Shown: positions 9,183 through 18,747, counted from the first letter of the stretch. The stretch is DNA of 64,000 nt from Leptospira jelokensis (GCF_004769635.1 NZ_RQGH01000008.1:1-64000); one strand, 5' to 3'. The notes: generated from the letters alone by a model not told the origin. Translations and numbers: made by a program.

Positions 9183-10052
9183 ATGACAGAAATTCAATCA
9201 GAACAAAATCAAGAAGAGAAAAAATGGGCGAGGCGCGCCCATATTTCCACCTTACTCACATACCCTATGGCACTATTGCCTTTTCCGTTTTATATTTCAT
9301 CACTTGGAGCCATGATTTATCCTTTTGTGATGTGGTTATCACGGACAAAATCATCTTACTCCGCCAAACAGTCATTAGAAGCAATGTACTTACAAGCTTT
9401 ATTGTCTCTGGGGTATTTTGGATTTGGAACGAAGTTTGGGGACGATCGGGTATTACTTGTATTTTCCTATGTGTTTATGGCATTTTTACATGTGATTTTT
9501 TTAGGAATCGCCATTTACCGCACAACCATTGGAAAACCACACCATTATCCATTTAGTTTTTTTCCACTCCTCTTTTCTAACAGCAAAACAAAAGAAAATT
9601 GGAATGAGTTAAAAAAGAAATTTGAAGACAAAGTAGAATTTTCCGAATACAAAACCCAAATGGAAAAACTGGATGAGTTTCGGTTGTCCACTGAAAAAGA
9701 TGCAAAATTGTTAACGGATGTTACCTTGCAAGGATTGTGTAACGAATACCTTCATTCTTTATCAGATTTACGTGTTAAACTTGCTGAGGATCCACTCTCA
9801 TATCGAAAAGCAAAACAGTTTCTCAATTACTTTCCAGAAACCGTTTCTAAAATTCTCAGCCAATACATTCGCGTAAGCCAAACCGTAAGTTCACCTGATT
9901 CTGAAAAAAGAAAAACGGAACTCAATTCTTTGTTAAGCGAAGTCATCAAAACAACAGAACAAGTCAGAAATAAACTCAAAGCAGACGAAACCCTAAATTT
10001 AGATGTTGAGATCACCGCGATGAAAAAAAACATCGAATTTGGTGGGTATTGA
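9183..10052 (+). CDS. DUF4870-like membrane domain fused to XpaC-like domain
   Basis: A 289-residue protein. Residues about 15-130 hold three or four hydrophobic segments in a DUF4870/Tic20-like arrangement, with the helical pairs STLLTYPMALLPF and YSAKQSLEAMYLQALL. Residues about 140-289 are soluble and helical and resemble the XpaC C-terminus: RKAKQFLNYF, then a spaced LNLDVEITAMKK near the end. It follows telA by one base and overlaps the inositol monophosphatase start by TGATG. Role inferred as the membrane partner of TelA. The fusion reading comes from remembered family patterns. Confidence 0.65.
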   Translation: MTEIQSEQNQEEKKWARRAHISTLLTYPMALLPFPFYISSLGAMIYPFVMWLSRTKSSYSAKQSLEAMYLQALLSLGYFGFGTKFGDDRVLLVFSYVFMAFLHVIFLGIAIYRTTIGKPHHYPFSFFPLLFSNSKTKENWNELKKKFEDKVEFSEYKTQMEKLDEFRLSTEKDAKLLTDVTLQGLCNEYLHSLSDLRVKLAEDPLSYRKAKQFLNYFPETVSKILSQYIRVSQTVSSPDSEKRKTELNSLLSEVIKTTEQVRNKLKADETLNLDVEITAMKKNIEFGGY

Positions 10053-10864
10053 TGCTTTCTGAATTACATGATAGATCTTATCATTTTTTAAATTTTTTAC
10101 CGAATGTTGCGAACTTCCTTGTGGAAAAACACAAGGAATCCAACTTAAAAGTTGATGAAAAAAGTTTATACAACTTAGTCACAGAAGCAGATTTAAAAGC
10201 GGAATCAATGATTCTAGAGGAAATCCAAAAAAACTTTCCTTTGGATGGAATTCTTTCAGAAGAACGTGATCCCATTGAAGGATCATCTGGATATACCTGG
10301 GTGATCGACCCATTAGATGGTACAACTAACTATACTCATGGATTGCCTTTGTACGGGATCTCTGTCGGTGTTGTGGAGACTGAGACGATGTCTCCTGTCA
10401 TCGGAATGGTTTTTTTTCCAGAACTTAATACGTATTACCATGCGGTCAAAGGCCAAGGTGCCTTCCGTGAAAAAAAACAAATCCAAGTTTCGCAAACAAA
10501 GTCGATGAAAGATTCATTGTTTGTCACAGGATTTCCTTACGATCGGAATTTGTCTTTGGATACATTGATGCAATATTATAAATCAATTTTGCAAAAATCA
10601 AGAGGCATTCGTCGTACGGGAGCAGCTACTCTCGACTTATGTTGGTTAGCTGAAGGAAAATTCGAAGGATACTATGAATTAGGATTAAAACCATGGGACA
10701 TGGCGGCTGCTGGACTCATCGTTATGGAAGCAAACGGTAAGTTGACTTCCATGGATGGAAATGATTTTTCAATTATGATTCCGAGTTTACTGGCAAGTAA
10801 TGGTCATGTTCATGAATACCTATTAGCGGAATTTGAAGGCCAAATCAACCGAGTAGTGTATTAA
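10052..10864 (+). CDS. Inositol monophosphatase family phosphatase
   Basis: A 270-residue protein starting at the ATG that overlaps the previous stop codon (TGATG). The Mg2+-binding motif DPLDGTTNYTHG lies near residues 88-99, an upstream EER supplies the metal-binding glutamate, and WDMAAAGLIVMEANG is the second signature. It hydrolyses inositol-1-phosphate or related sugar phosphates, or possibly PAP. It is third in the telA transcript, though a functional link to TelA is unclear. Its 3' end overlaps the convergent glycosyltransferase by 20 bases. Confidence 0.88.
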   Translation: MLSELHDRSYHFLNFLPNVANFLVEKHKESNLKVDEKSLYNLVTEADLKAESMILEEIQKNFPLDGILSEERDPIEGSSGYTWVIDPLDGTTNYTHGLPLYGISVGVVETETMSPVIGMVFFPELNTYYHAVKGQGAFREKKQIQVSQTKSMKDSLFVTGFPYDRNLSLDTLMQYYKSILQKSRGIRRTGAATLDLCWLAEGKFEGYYELGLKPWDMAAAGLIVMEANGKLTSMDGNDFSIMIPSLLASNGHVHEYLLAEFEGQINRVVY

Positions 10865-12032
10865 CCATCTGATTGAGTTTGGATTTAATGATATCCTTAG
10901 AAAAGTTGGAAAGAACATACTTCCTTCCATTTTTTCCCATTCTTTTGGCGATGGTTTTGTTTTCCAAAAGATACTCTAACATCCTCTGAAAAGAGATCGA
11001 ATCCGAATAATACAAACCACCTTGGCTGCGAATGCAATGTCCTTTCATCACGGAAGACATTCCGTTCACAAGCACAGGTTTTTCTTGTAGCCAAGACTCC
11101 ATGATAGAAATGGAAAAACTTTCATAAGCAGATGGATTCAATAATAAGTATGAGTTTTGGATTTCCAAAACTTTTTTTTCTTCCGAAACAAACCCTGAAA
11201 AAAGAATCTCTTTTTCTTTTGAGATGTCCATTGAAAATACAGAGCCCAAACATTTTAAGGTAACATCTGTTCGATGATTTAATTGTTTCCATTGTTGGAA
11301 ATATTCGAATAAAGTTGGATATCCTTTCGCTGGTTCTATTCTACCGATGGTAAGTAGTTGGAAGGACATTTCGGATTCGTCGCTTTCAAAGTTAGAAGTA
11401 TCCAATTTTGAATTTGGATCATCCAAATATGTTCCAATTAAAAAATACCGGTTCACTTTTTGGCGGTGAATGGATTCATAAACTTCTAACTCTTCAGGTG
11501 CATTAAAACTATAAAAATAATGGCTGAGATACGTTTGTCGATAAATCGGCAACCGAAAAGGTGGTTCATCGTGAAAGGTAGGAACGATCACAAAAGGAAC
11601 TTTTAATAATGGAATGCTTAAGACCACTGGATAATACAAATAACCAATAAGGACAATCAAATCATAGTCAAACTGATGTTTGGATACAAATTCAACTAAC
11701 TTAGGACAAAAAGGGCCTTGTTCGATGAGAAAAGACATTTGGTCCTTCATTGAAACCGAATCACCTGCCTTTAAACAACGATCCAAAATTGAATTCATCT
11801 TATTGATGTTACGCGACTGTTCAACAGGAAATCGTATGATTTTAAAATTATTTTCTTCTATTTGCCCTGGTTTGAATTCATTTTTCCAACTTACATAGTT
11901 TTTGGCAGTACTCGTGCAAACTGTTACATCATGGGTTTCCTTTAAAATATTTACATAATCAGTGGCTAATTTTTCTGCACCTCCCGATGCATTTTGCAAA
12001 AATCTAGGAGTGATGAATAAAATTTTTGCCAT
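10845..12032 (-). CDS. GT4-family glycosyltransferase
   Basis: A 395-residue GT-B enzyme. The N-terminal acceptor domain begins ILFITPRFLQNASGGAEK and the C-terminal nucleotide-sugar domain contains LTIGRIEPAKGYP. The EX7E motif is ESFSISIME. It is a retaining sugar transfer enzyme, probably building surface polysaccharide or LPS. It is the last gene of a minus-strand run of three GT4 genes plus a methyltransferase-like gene. Donor and acceptor cannot be told. Confidence 0.85.
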   Translation of the reverse strand: MAKILFITPRFLQNASGGAEKLATDYVNILKETHDVTVCTSTAKNYVSWKNEFKPGQIEENNFKIIRFPVEQSRNINKMNSILDRCLKAGDSVSMKDQMSFLIEQGPFCPKLVEFVSKHQFDYDLIVLIGYLYYPVVLSIPLLKVPFVIVPTFHDEPPFRLPIYRQTYLSHYFYSFNAPEELEVYESIHRQKVNRYFLIGTYLDDPNSKLDTSNFESDESEMSFQLLTIGRIEPAKGYPTLFEYFQQWKQLNHRTDVTLKCLGSVFSMDISKEKEILFSGFVSEEKKVLEIQNSYLLLNPSAYESFSISIMESWLQEKPVLVNGMSSVMKGHCIRSQGGLYYSDSISFQRMLEYLLENKTIAKRMGKNGRKYVLSNFSKDIIKSKLNQMVNTLLG

Positions 12033-12035
12033 ATC

Positions 12036-13091
12036 TTAACTTTTGATCACCTCTAACAAAGGTAATATGCTCGTTGATTTTAAATAAGAGTTCAATCTTT
12101 GATTTTGTTGGAAAAGAACTTTATTCCTATATTCATTTTTTTGAAAGATTTTGTCTATTTCCTTAGCCAATTGATCAAAATCTTTTGATTGGAATAGTAT
12201 TCCCGCCTCTCCCAATGTTTCTGGTACGGCTCCCGCAGCATAAGCGACTACCGGCAATTGAAAATGCATCGCCTCCATGAGTGGTACACAAAATCCCTCG
12301 TGTTCGCTCATGGATAAAAACAAATTACTTTCCGAATAAATCTTTTTTAACATAGACTCATCTACATAAGGAATGATTTTCACTTCCTCTTGCAAATCGA
12401 GTTGGGTGATCATAAAATTGAGTTCATCTAAATAAGATTGTTGGTCAGGATTACAGAAACCTAACATTCTTAATGAAAAATTTTTACCGTAGTTTGATTT
12501 CCAGGTTCTAGCAAAACGAATGAGATCGTCTTGGCATTTATTCGGTGCGATCCTGCCAACAAACAAAAACGATGGAGTTTGATTAGAATGTGTTTTGGAT
12601 TTAATATCTTCCGAATTCAAATTCCATTTTTGAAAATTTAAGTGTAATGGGAATACCCTAGATTGTTTGAATCCTAAGTGAATGAGTTCATTCAAATTAA
12701 ATTGAGAAACTGCAAACGAATGTTGGAAATGATTTTTGATCACAGTCAAATCTTCTCTACCTTTTCTGAGTAGGTAACTAAACCTTAGATCATAGTCTTC
12801 AAAAAAAGATTCTGGAGTTACATTGTGATAAATCAGGATTTTTTTGTTTGGAAATTGTAAGAGGAAATCCAAAACTTTTGAATGGATTGAATGGTGGTAA
12901 ACAATGACATCTTCTGGTTTGATGTTTGCTTTTGTTAACTTTTCTGCAAATTTGCGATCACTTGATAATACGTTTTCCGCAAAAATTTTCCCTTCATAAT
13001 TTTCTTTGGCAAGCAATCGTTTGATTTCCAACATTTCCTGTGAAATGGCGTCACCTAATTGAAAACCAGCTGAAAATTGGTGAATGTTCAT
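12036..13091 (-). CDS. GT4-family glycosyltransferase
   Basis: A 351-residue GT-B protein. It has VGRIAPNKCQDD (donor domain entry), the EX7E motif EHEGFCVPLME and AAGAVPETLGEAG. It resembles the next gene upstream in several motifs (HNVTPESFF against HNITPAKFY; SMSEHEGFC in both), so the two look like tandem paralogues that likely add successive sugars. It overlaps that gene by 4 bases and is followed 3 bases later by another GT4 gene. The cytoplasmic face of the inner membrane is expected. Confidence 0.85.
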   Translation of the reverse strand: MNIHQFSAGFQLGDAISQEMLEIKRLLAKENYEGKIFAENVLSSDRKFAEKLTKANIKPEDVIVYHHSIHSKVLDFLLQFPNKKILIYHNVTPESFFEDYDLRFSYLLRKGREDLTVIKNHFQHSFAVSQFNLNELIHLGFKQSRVFPLHLNFQKWNLNSEDIKSKTHSNQTPSFLFVGRIAPNKCQDDLIRFARTWKSNYGKNFSLRMLGFCNPDQQSYLDELNFMITQLDLQEEVKIIPYVDESMLKKIYSESNLFLSMSEHEGFCVPLMEAMHFQLPVVAYAAGAVPETLGEAGILFQSKDFDQLAKEIDKIFQKNEYRNKVLFQQNQRLNSYLKSTSILPLLEVIKS

Positions 13092-14158
13092 TTGATACCA
13101 CTTTGTAAGATGCCAGAGATCACCTTATTGAAAGGAAAATCATTATAATCATCCAATACTTTGTATTGGGACCCTATCATTTGATCACGATGATGTTTTT
13201 CACTCAAATTGTTTTTGATCATTTGAACCAGTGAGGAGTAGTTTTTTGAATGAAACAATTTTCCACCTTCTTTCATGGTCCCAGGGATGGCACCCGCAGC
13301 AAATGCAAAAACTGGGATCCCACAACCAAAAGCTTCCAGAATGGGAAGGCAAAATCCTTCGTGTTCGCTCATCGAAACAAAAGCAGATGAGTTTTGAATG
13401 ATTGTTAAAACTTCTGAATCCGATTTACCCATCAAAAATTGAACTTTGTTTTCTAATTGGAGTTTTCGCACAATATCTGTTAGTCGCTCAAAGTAACCAT
13501 CAAATGCACCGATGATGGATCCAATACAATAACATTTGGCATCTGGGTATTCCTTTTCCCAAAAGGAAAAAAAAGTAATTAAGTCCTCCCATTTTTTTTG
13601 AGGAGAATATCGTCCAACGAATGCTAAGGAATGGTTGTTATGCGAATCAGTTTCTTTTTTAGGAAATTTTTGATAGGACTTACAAATTGGAATCACATAA
13701 GGATTGCGAAAGTCATATCCACTGAGCGTTTCGTAATTGAATTGGGAATCACACCAAACTGAATCACAAAAAATTGACAAACTAGCCAATTCCAAATAAG
13801 ATAGTGATTCAAATTTTTCCATCGCATGGAAAATATCTTCCGTTGTCGTATCTTTGTAAAATTTTGCAGGTGTGATATTATGGAATCTTAAAATTTTGAT
13901 TCCAGGTAAGTTTTGGAAAAGGGTATAAGGGTATCCAGCTCCACCATAATGTAAAATGTGGATATCATTTGCATTTGTTTTTTCATGAAAATTTCCAACT
14001 AAATGGAATGTACTTTGTAATGGTTTTCCTTTTCTTGGAATCCTTGTGATGAAATGTGTTTTATAACCTAACGACCGAAAAACGTCAGCGAGTCCAATCG
14101 CATCATTGCCGACACCATCAGAATCTTTTAATTCATCTAGATGTTGAAAGACATTCAT
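13088..14158 (-). CDS. GT4-family glycosyltransferase
   Basis: A 356-residue GT-B protein with the donor-domain motif VGRYSPQKKWED, the EX7E motif EHEGFCLPILE and FAAGAIPGTMKEGG. It is paralogous to the gene just downstream. It begins one base after the methyltransferase-like gene and overlaps the next glycosyltransferase by ATGA. Within this cluster it most likely contributes to O-antigen or a related glycan. Confidence 0.85.
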   Translation of the reverse strand: MNVFQHLDELKDSDGVGNDAIGLADVFRSLGYKTHFITRIPRKGKPLQSTFHLVGNFHEKTNANDIHILHYGGAGYPYTLFQNLPGIKILRFHNITPAKFYKDTTTEDIFHAMEKFESLSYLELASLSIFCDSVWCDSQFNYETLSGYDFRNPYVIPICKSYQKFPKKETDSHNNHSLAFVGRYSPQKKWEDLITFFSFWEKEYPDAKCYCIGSIIGAFDGYFERLTDIVRKLQLENKVQFLMGKSDSEVLTIIQNSSAFVSMSEHEGFCLPILEAFGCGIPVFAFAAGAIPGTMKEGGKLFHSKNYSSLVQMIKNNLSEKHHRDQMIGSQYKVLDDYNDFPFNKVISGILQSGIK

Positions 14159-14159
14159 T

Positions 14160-15173
14160 TTAGAGTTTTGTATAACGGAAAACTTTGGTTTCTTCTGAAA
14201 TAGATAAGTCTCTTGGTGAGGAAAAACCCAATGTTTCTAAATAACTAGGTAGTAAATTTAAATTAATTTCCGTTACTTGGAGATCGCGGAAAGGTCGATT
14301 TGATTTCTCAGGTACGATGGAAATCGAAAAATATAGATGACTTCCTTTATGTAATAGAGAAGAAATTTCTGCAAACAACCGTTCCAAAGCATAAGACGGA
14401 AATTTATTGAGAGCTAAGTAAACAAGAACATCTCCACTGTCGAGGTTCTGATTTGAAATAGGGAATTGGGATTCAGTATATGTGATATTTTGTGTGATAT
14501 TACTTTTGATAAAATTATATTGGAGGTTGTTTGTTGTCACTGAACGAAATGGGATTTTTGAAATGGTAAATTCTTTTAAAATTTCTCCCCATTCCGGGAA
14601 CAAAACAAAAACTTGTTTTCTATTTTTTAAATCCTCAATTGCCAAATTCCAAATGGGATTCATTCCTGCATCTACAAAGTATGATGAAGTCGCCCAACTA
14701 AAATTAGGCGAATGATTCCCGTCAGAATGTAACAAATGATCTCTGTAAAAACCATCAAACCTTCTTTCCATCTGTTCCATTCTCTTTCCAAGACGCACAA
14801 GTTCGTGTAATACGGAGAAAAAGGCTCGGATGCGGTTTTCAGAAAGTTTTTTGTCGATTTGTCCATAGAGAGAAACCAATCGATTGATGATGTACTTCAG
14901 TGGCCCTCTGATGTACCAAAATTTGGGATTCGAAAATTTAGGACTAGCAATCCCTTTTTCAAACAGATGGGCTGTGCCTGCAGGATCAAATTTACGAAAT
15001 CCCAAAGGGGATTCAGGTTTATAACTGATTTTGGTCAGGTCGGACCATTCCCGTTGTTTGTTGGGATCAAGGGGAATCTTGGATTCCAAATTTTGGACAA
15101 TTTCTTGTACATTGATCTGTGGGTCACGGATTGCGACAAAGGGGGAGGGATTGAAATTCTTTTTGTCTTCCAC
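14160..15173 (-). CDS. Uncharacterised LPS-cluster protein, methyltransferase-like
   Basis: A 337-residue protein I do not recognise with confidence. Residues about 85-150 are helical with a short coiled coil (RLGKRMEQMERRF), as in helical linkers of O-antigen-associated methyltransferases. The C-terminal half has a Rossmann-like pattern (VLVYLALNKFPSYALERLF, then HKGSHLYFSISI) matching the late part of class I methyltransferases. A glycine-rich SAM motif is not evident, so it may be degenerate or non-catalytic. First gene of the four-gene glycosyltransferase run and divergent from an epimerase. Confidence 0.5.
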   Translation of the reverse strand: MEDKKNFNPSPFVAIRDPQINVQEIVQNLESKIPLDPNKQREWSDLTKISYKPESPLGFRKFDPAGTAHLFEKGIASPKFSNPKFWYIRGPLKYIINRLVSLYGQIDKKLSENRIRAFFSVLHELVRLGKRMEQMERRFDGFYRDHLLHSDGNHSPNFSWATSSYFVDAGMNPIWNLAIEDLKNRKQVFVLFPEWGEILKEFTISKIPFRSVTTNNLQYNFIKSNITQNITYTESQFPISNQNLDSGDVLVYLALNKFPSYALERLFAEISSLLHKGSHLYFSISIVPEKSNRPFRDLQVTEINLNLLPSYLETLGFSSPRDLSISEETKVFRYTKL

Positions 15174-15259
15174 AGTTTTCTTTCTTTTGTTGAGAGGATT
15201 TGAAAAATTGGGAGAATGGCAACTAAATCTTAGGGTCAGATCAGAAATTTCCCTTTTCT

Positions 15260-16180
15260 ATGAAAAAAAAACAAACTTTAGTCACCGGAGCCAGCGGATT
15301 TGTGGGAAGTTATCTCCTCCCCGCACTCGAATCCCAAGGGAATCACGAAATCCATAGTTTCCAAGGTGACATTCGCGACCTAGAAACCGTTTCCAAGCAA
15401 TTAAAAGAAGTCCAACCTGATATTTTGATCCATTTGGCTGCGCAGGCCTTTGTTCCGAGTGCCATTGAAAATCCATGGGAAACCGAAGGCATTAATGTTG
15501 GTGGAACCTTAAATCTTTTAGAAACCTTACATCGATTGCAAAAACCTTGTAAGATGTTGTACGTATCTTCTGCAGATGTTTATGGAAAACAAAACATGGA
15601 TGTACTCCCTCTAGAAGAAACATTATTACCAAATCCAGTCAATCCATATGCAGGTAGTAAATTGGCAGCGGAATCCTATTGCCGTCAGTATGCAAAATAC
15701 AGTTCATATGTATCAGTTGTGATCGCGCGACCTTTCAATCACATTGGCATTGGACAAAGAAAAGAATTTGTGATCCCCAATTTTTGTACACAGATCATCG
15801 AAGCGAAGTATGCTGGAAAAAAAGAAATTTCAGTGGGAGATTTACAACCAACCCGAGATTTTTCACATGTCAAAGACATCGTAGATGGATATCTCACTTT
15901 AATTGAAAAAGGTGAGTCTGGTGAAATTTATAATATTTGTTCGGGTGAAGAACGAAGTATCCGTTCCATGGTCGAAACACTTGTAAACTTTTCAGGTGAA
16001 GACATCCGTTTTGTTGTCGATGAAAGTCGTGTTCGAGTTTCCGAAACTTCTAGAGTGTACGGAAACAATACGAAACTGAAATCTTTAGGTTGGAAAAACA
16101 AACACAGCTTAAGCGAAACATTAAAAGAAATTTATGATCATTTAGAGTCGGATTTTTTGAGATCCAAACAAGTTGATTGA
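15260..16180 (+). CDS. NAD(P)-dependent nucleotide-sugar reductase/epimerase, Rmd-like
   Basis: A 306-residue extended SDR. It has the cofactor loop TGASGFVG at the N-terminus, SSADVYG, Y-x3-K in NPYAGSKLA, RPFNHIGIGQ and the QPTRDFSHVKD segment. The last two motifs are typical of GDP-6-deoxy-4-keto-D-mannose reductase (Rmd) and GDP-mannose dehydratases, suggesting GDP-rhamnose or a similar sugar. It is divergent from the glycosyltransferase run, in keeping with donor supply. Its last 43 bases overlap the convergent M48 protease gene. Confidence 0.8.
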   Translation: MKKKQTLVTGASGFVGSYLLPALESQGNHEIHSFQGDIRDLETVSKQLKEVQPDILIHLAAQAFVPSAIENPWETEGINVGGTLNLLETLHRLQKPCKMLYVSSADVYGKQNMDVLPLEETLLPNPVNPYAGSKLAAESYCRQYAKYSSYVSVVIARPFNHIGIGQRKEFVIPNFCTQIIEAKYAGKKEISVGDLQPTRDFSHVKDIVDGYLTLIEKGESGEIYNICSGEERSIRSMVETLVNFSGEDIRFVVDESRVRVSETSRVYGNNTKLKSLGWKNKHSLSETLKEIYDHLESDFLRSKQVD

Positions 16181-17334
16181 ACTTCTTTCCAAGTTGTATC
16201 AGAGACAATTTTTTTGATGGTTCCTTTTTTCCCTTTTTGAATCAAAGATTCTAAAGTTTTCATCCTTTCTTTTGTGGCAGGGTGGGTATTCAAAAAATCA
16301 GTGATTTTTCTCGCGGTTGACGATTCATCCTTTGCACTGACAACATCTTCAGTGCCTTCTGATTCGTTTTCTCCATTTTCCATTTCTTCCATACGTTTGA
16401 AAAAGCTGAGTAAACCATCCGTGGAAATATTTTTTGATTTTAGGTAGTCAAGTGAAGTGATGTCCGCTTCCGTCTCAAAGTCTCTTGAAAATTTTAAAAC
16501 CAAAATTGTAGAACCAATTTCGGTGAATGTTTCCAAAAACTCCATATTGCCAAGACCAGGTCCTATCACCAAACTGATCGCAAGTGATGTACCCCCTGCT
16601 TTGACAAGATTACGCATATGATGTCTTTTTTCGATATGGGCAATTTCGTGCGCCAAAACTCCCAAAACTTCCTCTTGTGATTTTGCTTCGTTTAGCAATC
16701 CAGAGAAAAAATAAATTTTGCCATTGGATAAAGCAAAGGCATTTGGAACAGCAGAACCTATGACAGAAACATTGAATTGGTGTTTGCTATCTTTGGGTAC
16801 AATTTGTTTTAATGCTTCTGAAAAAAAACGATCAGTGGCTTTGGAATCACAGGCATCAAACCCTGTTTCCATCTTAACTTGGACAGAATCACCCAAGGAT
16901 TTGTCCATTGAGAGAGGAATGAAATTCGTAACAACTTCCAATCCTTTGAAGTAAAAAAATCCAATGATAGAAACAACGATTAGGGATAAAAGTCCAAGGA
17001 CGATGGGATTCATTTCCCGGATGGAATAAAAAAAAGCACTCGAATGGCTTTGCGACTTTTTGTTTTGGATCCAGATTTTTTCTAATAATTTTGATTCATC
17101 TTTTGTACAAAAGATTTCTAAAATCGGGCTTTCTTTGATCTCGTCAGGTAGTAAGACCAATTTACATCCGTTATGCGTCCTAATGAATTCGGTAAATTGG
17201 GATAAACTGATTTTGTGATTGGTATCGGCCGACGAAAATTGAATGGTTTGTCCGTGGACAAGAACGGTCCCGTCTTCAGGGACCGCCGATACACCATTGA
17301 AATACCGTGATGTAAATGTTTGGTTTTGGAACAA
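16138..17334 (-). CDS. M48-family membrane metalloprotease
   Basis: A 398-residue protein. The N-terminal domain (about 1-95) is a small beta-rich module like the one preceding M48 domains in other proteobacterial/spirochaetal proteases. One membrane helix spans about 110-130. The peptidase domain has PNAFALSNG near 197-205, zinc motif HEIAH at 229-233 and downstream ETEAD supplying the third ligand. There is no lipoprotein signal, unlike BepA, so the topology resembles the YcaL/HtpX side of the family. Likely envelope protein quality control. The start lies 3 bases after the DUF898 gene, so they are cotranscribed. Confidence 0.87.
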   Translation of the reverse strand: MFQNQTFTSRYFNGVSAVPEDGTVLVHGQTIQFSSADTNHKISLSQFTEFIRTHNGCKLVLLPDEIKESPILEIFCTKDESKLLEKIWIQNKKSQSHSSAFFYSIREMNPIVLGLLSLIVVSIIGFFYFKGLEVVTNFIPLSMDKSLGDSVQVKMETGFDACDSKATDRFFSEALKQIVPKDSKHQFNVSVIGSAVPNAFALSNGKIYFFSGLLNEAKSQEEVLGVLAHEIAHIEKRHHMRNLVKAGGTSLAISLVIGPGLGNMEFLETFTEIGSTILVLKFSRDFETEADITSLDYLKSKNISTDGLLSFFKRMEEMENGENESEGTEDVVSAKDESSTARKITDFLNTHPATKERMKTLESLIQKGKKGTIKKIVSDTTWKEVQSTCLDLKKSDSK

Positions 17335-17337
17335 TGT

Positions 17338-18294
17338 TTACGATAGGAAGGCTTCTAAAGTTTCTGCAAGTGCTTCCAGTCCTTCCGCTGTTGCATTTGC
17401 TTTGGTATCCGGTTGGGCAGAAATCGTTGAAAAATCAACTTCTGCTTCTAAACTCACAGATTCGATGAAAAGTTTTGTCAATCGAACTACGGCCCAAGCA
17501 AATCCAATACCCAAAGTGAAGAGAATGATCAAATAAGCGATCAGAAAATTCACAAAAATTTTGCCACCAGTAATGTCAGATCGGAATTTTTTCCCTTGGA
17601 AACTAGTCCGATTCCAGATGTAGTTTTGCACGTCTGCAAGGAACCAAGGATAATAAATTCCCAAAGTTACAATGCTAAGAAGGAATCCTTTTAAGTATAA
17701 AAAGAAAATTTCCTTACCTTCTGCTGAAAATCCAAAGTTTGTATTTCCATAACGAGTTTTGCTTTGTAAGTAAGCTTCTTTTTCAGCGAAAAACCATGGG
17801 TAATAAATCCCTAAGGTAACGATGGTAAGAAGGATTCCTTTTCCATAGATTTTTGCTACTTCAATGATTTTACCATCAAAACCAAAACGTAAGTTTCGGT
17901 AGCCAGTGCGTGAAGTTAAGTACTTTCGTCCACCAACGATGATGATCGGCACTAAAGCCAAAATCACTGCGATATAGAGTAAGAGGCCCACAATCTGTGA
18001 GAGATAGGGAATCGGAATGAAACTTAAGATCCATTGGACAATGATCATACCGATGAAGAGTACGATGAAAATTCCAACTGCTTTCAAAAACCCGATGAAT
18101 CTTTCTTTTCCTGTTCCATGAAACGAAAAACGTTCTCCAGCCCATTCTAAATTTTCTGCCATAAACTTTTGAATGTTGGTTCTTGCCCAAAAGCTGTAGA
18201 TCCCTAGTGTCACTACTGTAAGAAACATATTCTTCAAAAAGAGGATGAAGAGTTGTCCGCCCGTGGCGTGGTATTGTAGTCTTGTGTTGCTCAT
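17338..18294 (-). CDS. DUF898 (YjgN-family) membrane protein
   Basis: A 318-residue protein from the ATG at 18294, which has GGGGA six bases upstream; longer in-frame starts have no such site. Three copies of the signature TLGIY-x2-W with nearby hydrophobic helices define the DUF898 architecture. It is a polytopic inner-membrane protein of unknown function. A TTTACC-16-TATAAT promoter lies upstream at 18325-18352. It is followed by the M48 protease gene, suggesting an envelope maintenance pair. Confidence 0.85.
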   Translation of the reverse strand: MSNTRLQYHATGGQLFILFLKNMFLTVVTLGIYSFWARTNIQKFMAENLEWAGERFSFHGTGKERFIGFLKAVGIFIVLFIGMIIVQWILSFIPIPYLSQIVGLLLYIAVILALVPIIIVGGRKYLTSRTGYRNLRFGFDGKIIEVAKIYGKGILLTIVTLGIYYPWFFAEKEAYLQSKTRYGNTNFGFSAEGKEIFFLYLKGFLLSIVTLGIYYPWFLADVQNYIWNRTSFQGKKFRSDITGGKIFVNFLIAYLIILFTLGIGFAWAVVRLTKLFIESVSLEAEVDFSTISAQPDTKANATAEGLEALAETLEAFLS

Positions 18295-18324
18295 TGATTT
18301 CCCCAAAGGATGATTAGTGTGCAG

Positions 18325-18352
18325 ATTATATAGTATGATAGAAAAGGGTAAA
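18325..18352 (-). promoter_or_regulatory. Sigma-70-type promoter for the DUF898-M48 unit
   Basis: Read on the minus strand: -35 TTTACC, a 16-base spacer and a perfect -10 TATAAT, with transcription expected near 18318, about 24 bases before the ATG. Seen by eye only. Confidence 0.5.
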
Positions 18353-18453
18353 GAAAAATATTTCCTATCCATTAGAAATACACTTTATACGGTTGAACAC
18401 AATTCACTTTTTTTTGGGAGCCACCGAACTTGTCCTTCTTTCGTAGCGTCTAC

Positions 18454-18747
18454 ATGTACAGTATGCGAACACTCATAATGATTCTCCTAAGTTTCGTAAC
18501 AGTAACAGGAGTTTTTTCTGACCCTCGCCAAGAATTGCCACCTACACTCGGTGATTTGAAAGGACAAGATAAGTCAGTTCGGCAACCGCCAGACCGGAAG
18601 GACAAAAAAGGTTGTTGTAAAATCAAATACCCTGCGGGAGGGTATGACTTCTTTCTGGCTACGGAAGAAGATTGTCGTGCGAGTTTGTATTTTGACAGAT
18701 TTCTGGGAGAAAACAATACACTATGCTTTCGTTGGGAAGGGGATTAG
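18454..18747 (+). CDS. Small exported Cys-containing protein
   Basis: About 97 residues from ATG 18454; a second ATG at 18463 is equally possible, and neither has a clear ribosome site. Residues about 4-20 form a signal peptide (RTLIMILLSFVTVTGVF). The mature part has four cysteines: a CC pair, then EDC and TLC. Two disulfides are plausible after export. There is no recognised family. The next gene, a patatin, starts 25 bases before its stop codon, so the two are coupled. Confidence 0.55.
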   Translation: MYSMRTLIMILLSFVTVTGVFSDPRQELPPTLGDLKGQDKSVRQPPDRKDKKGCCKIKYPAGGYDFFLATEEDCRASLYFDRFLGENNTLCFRWEGD

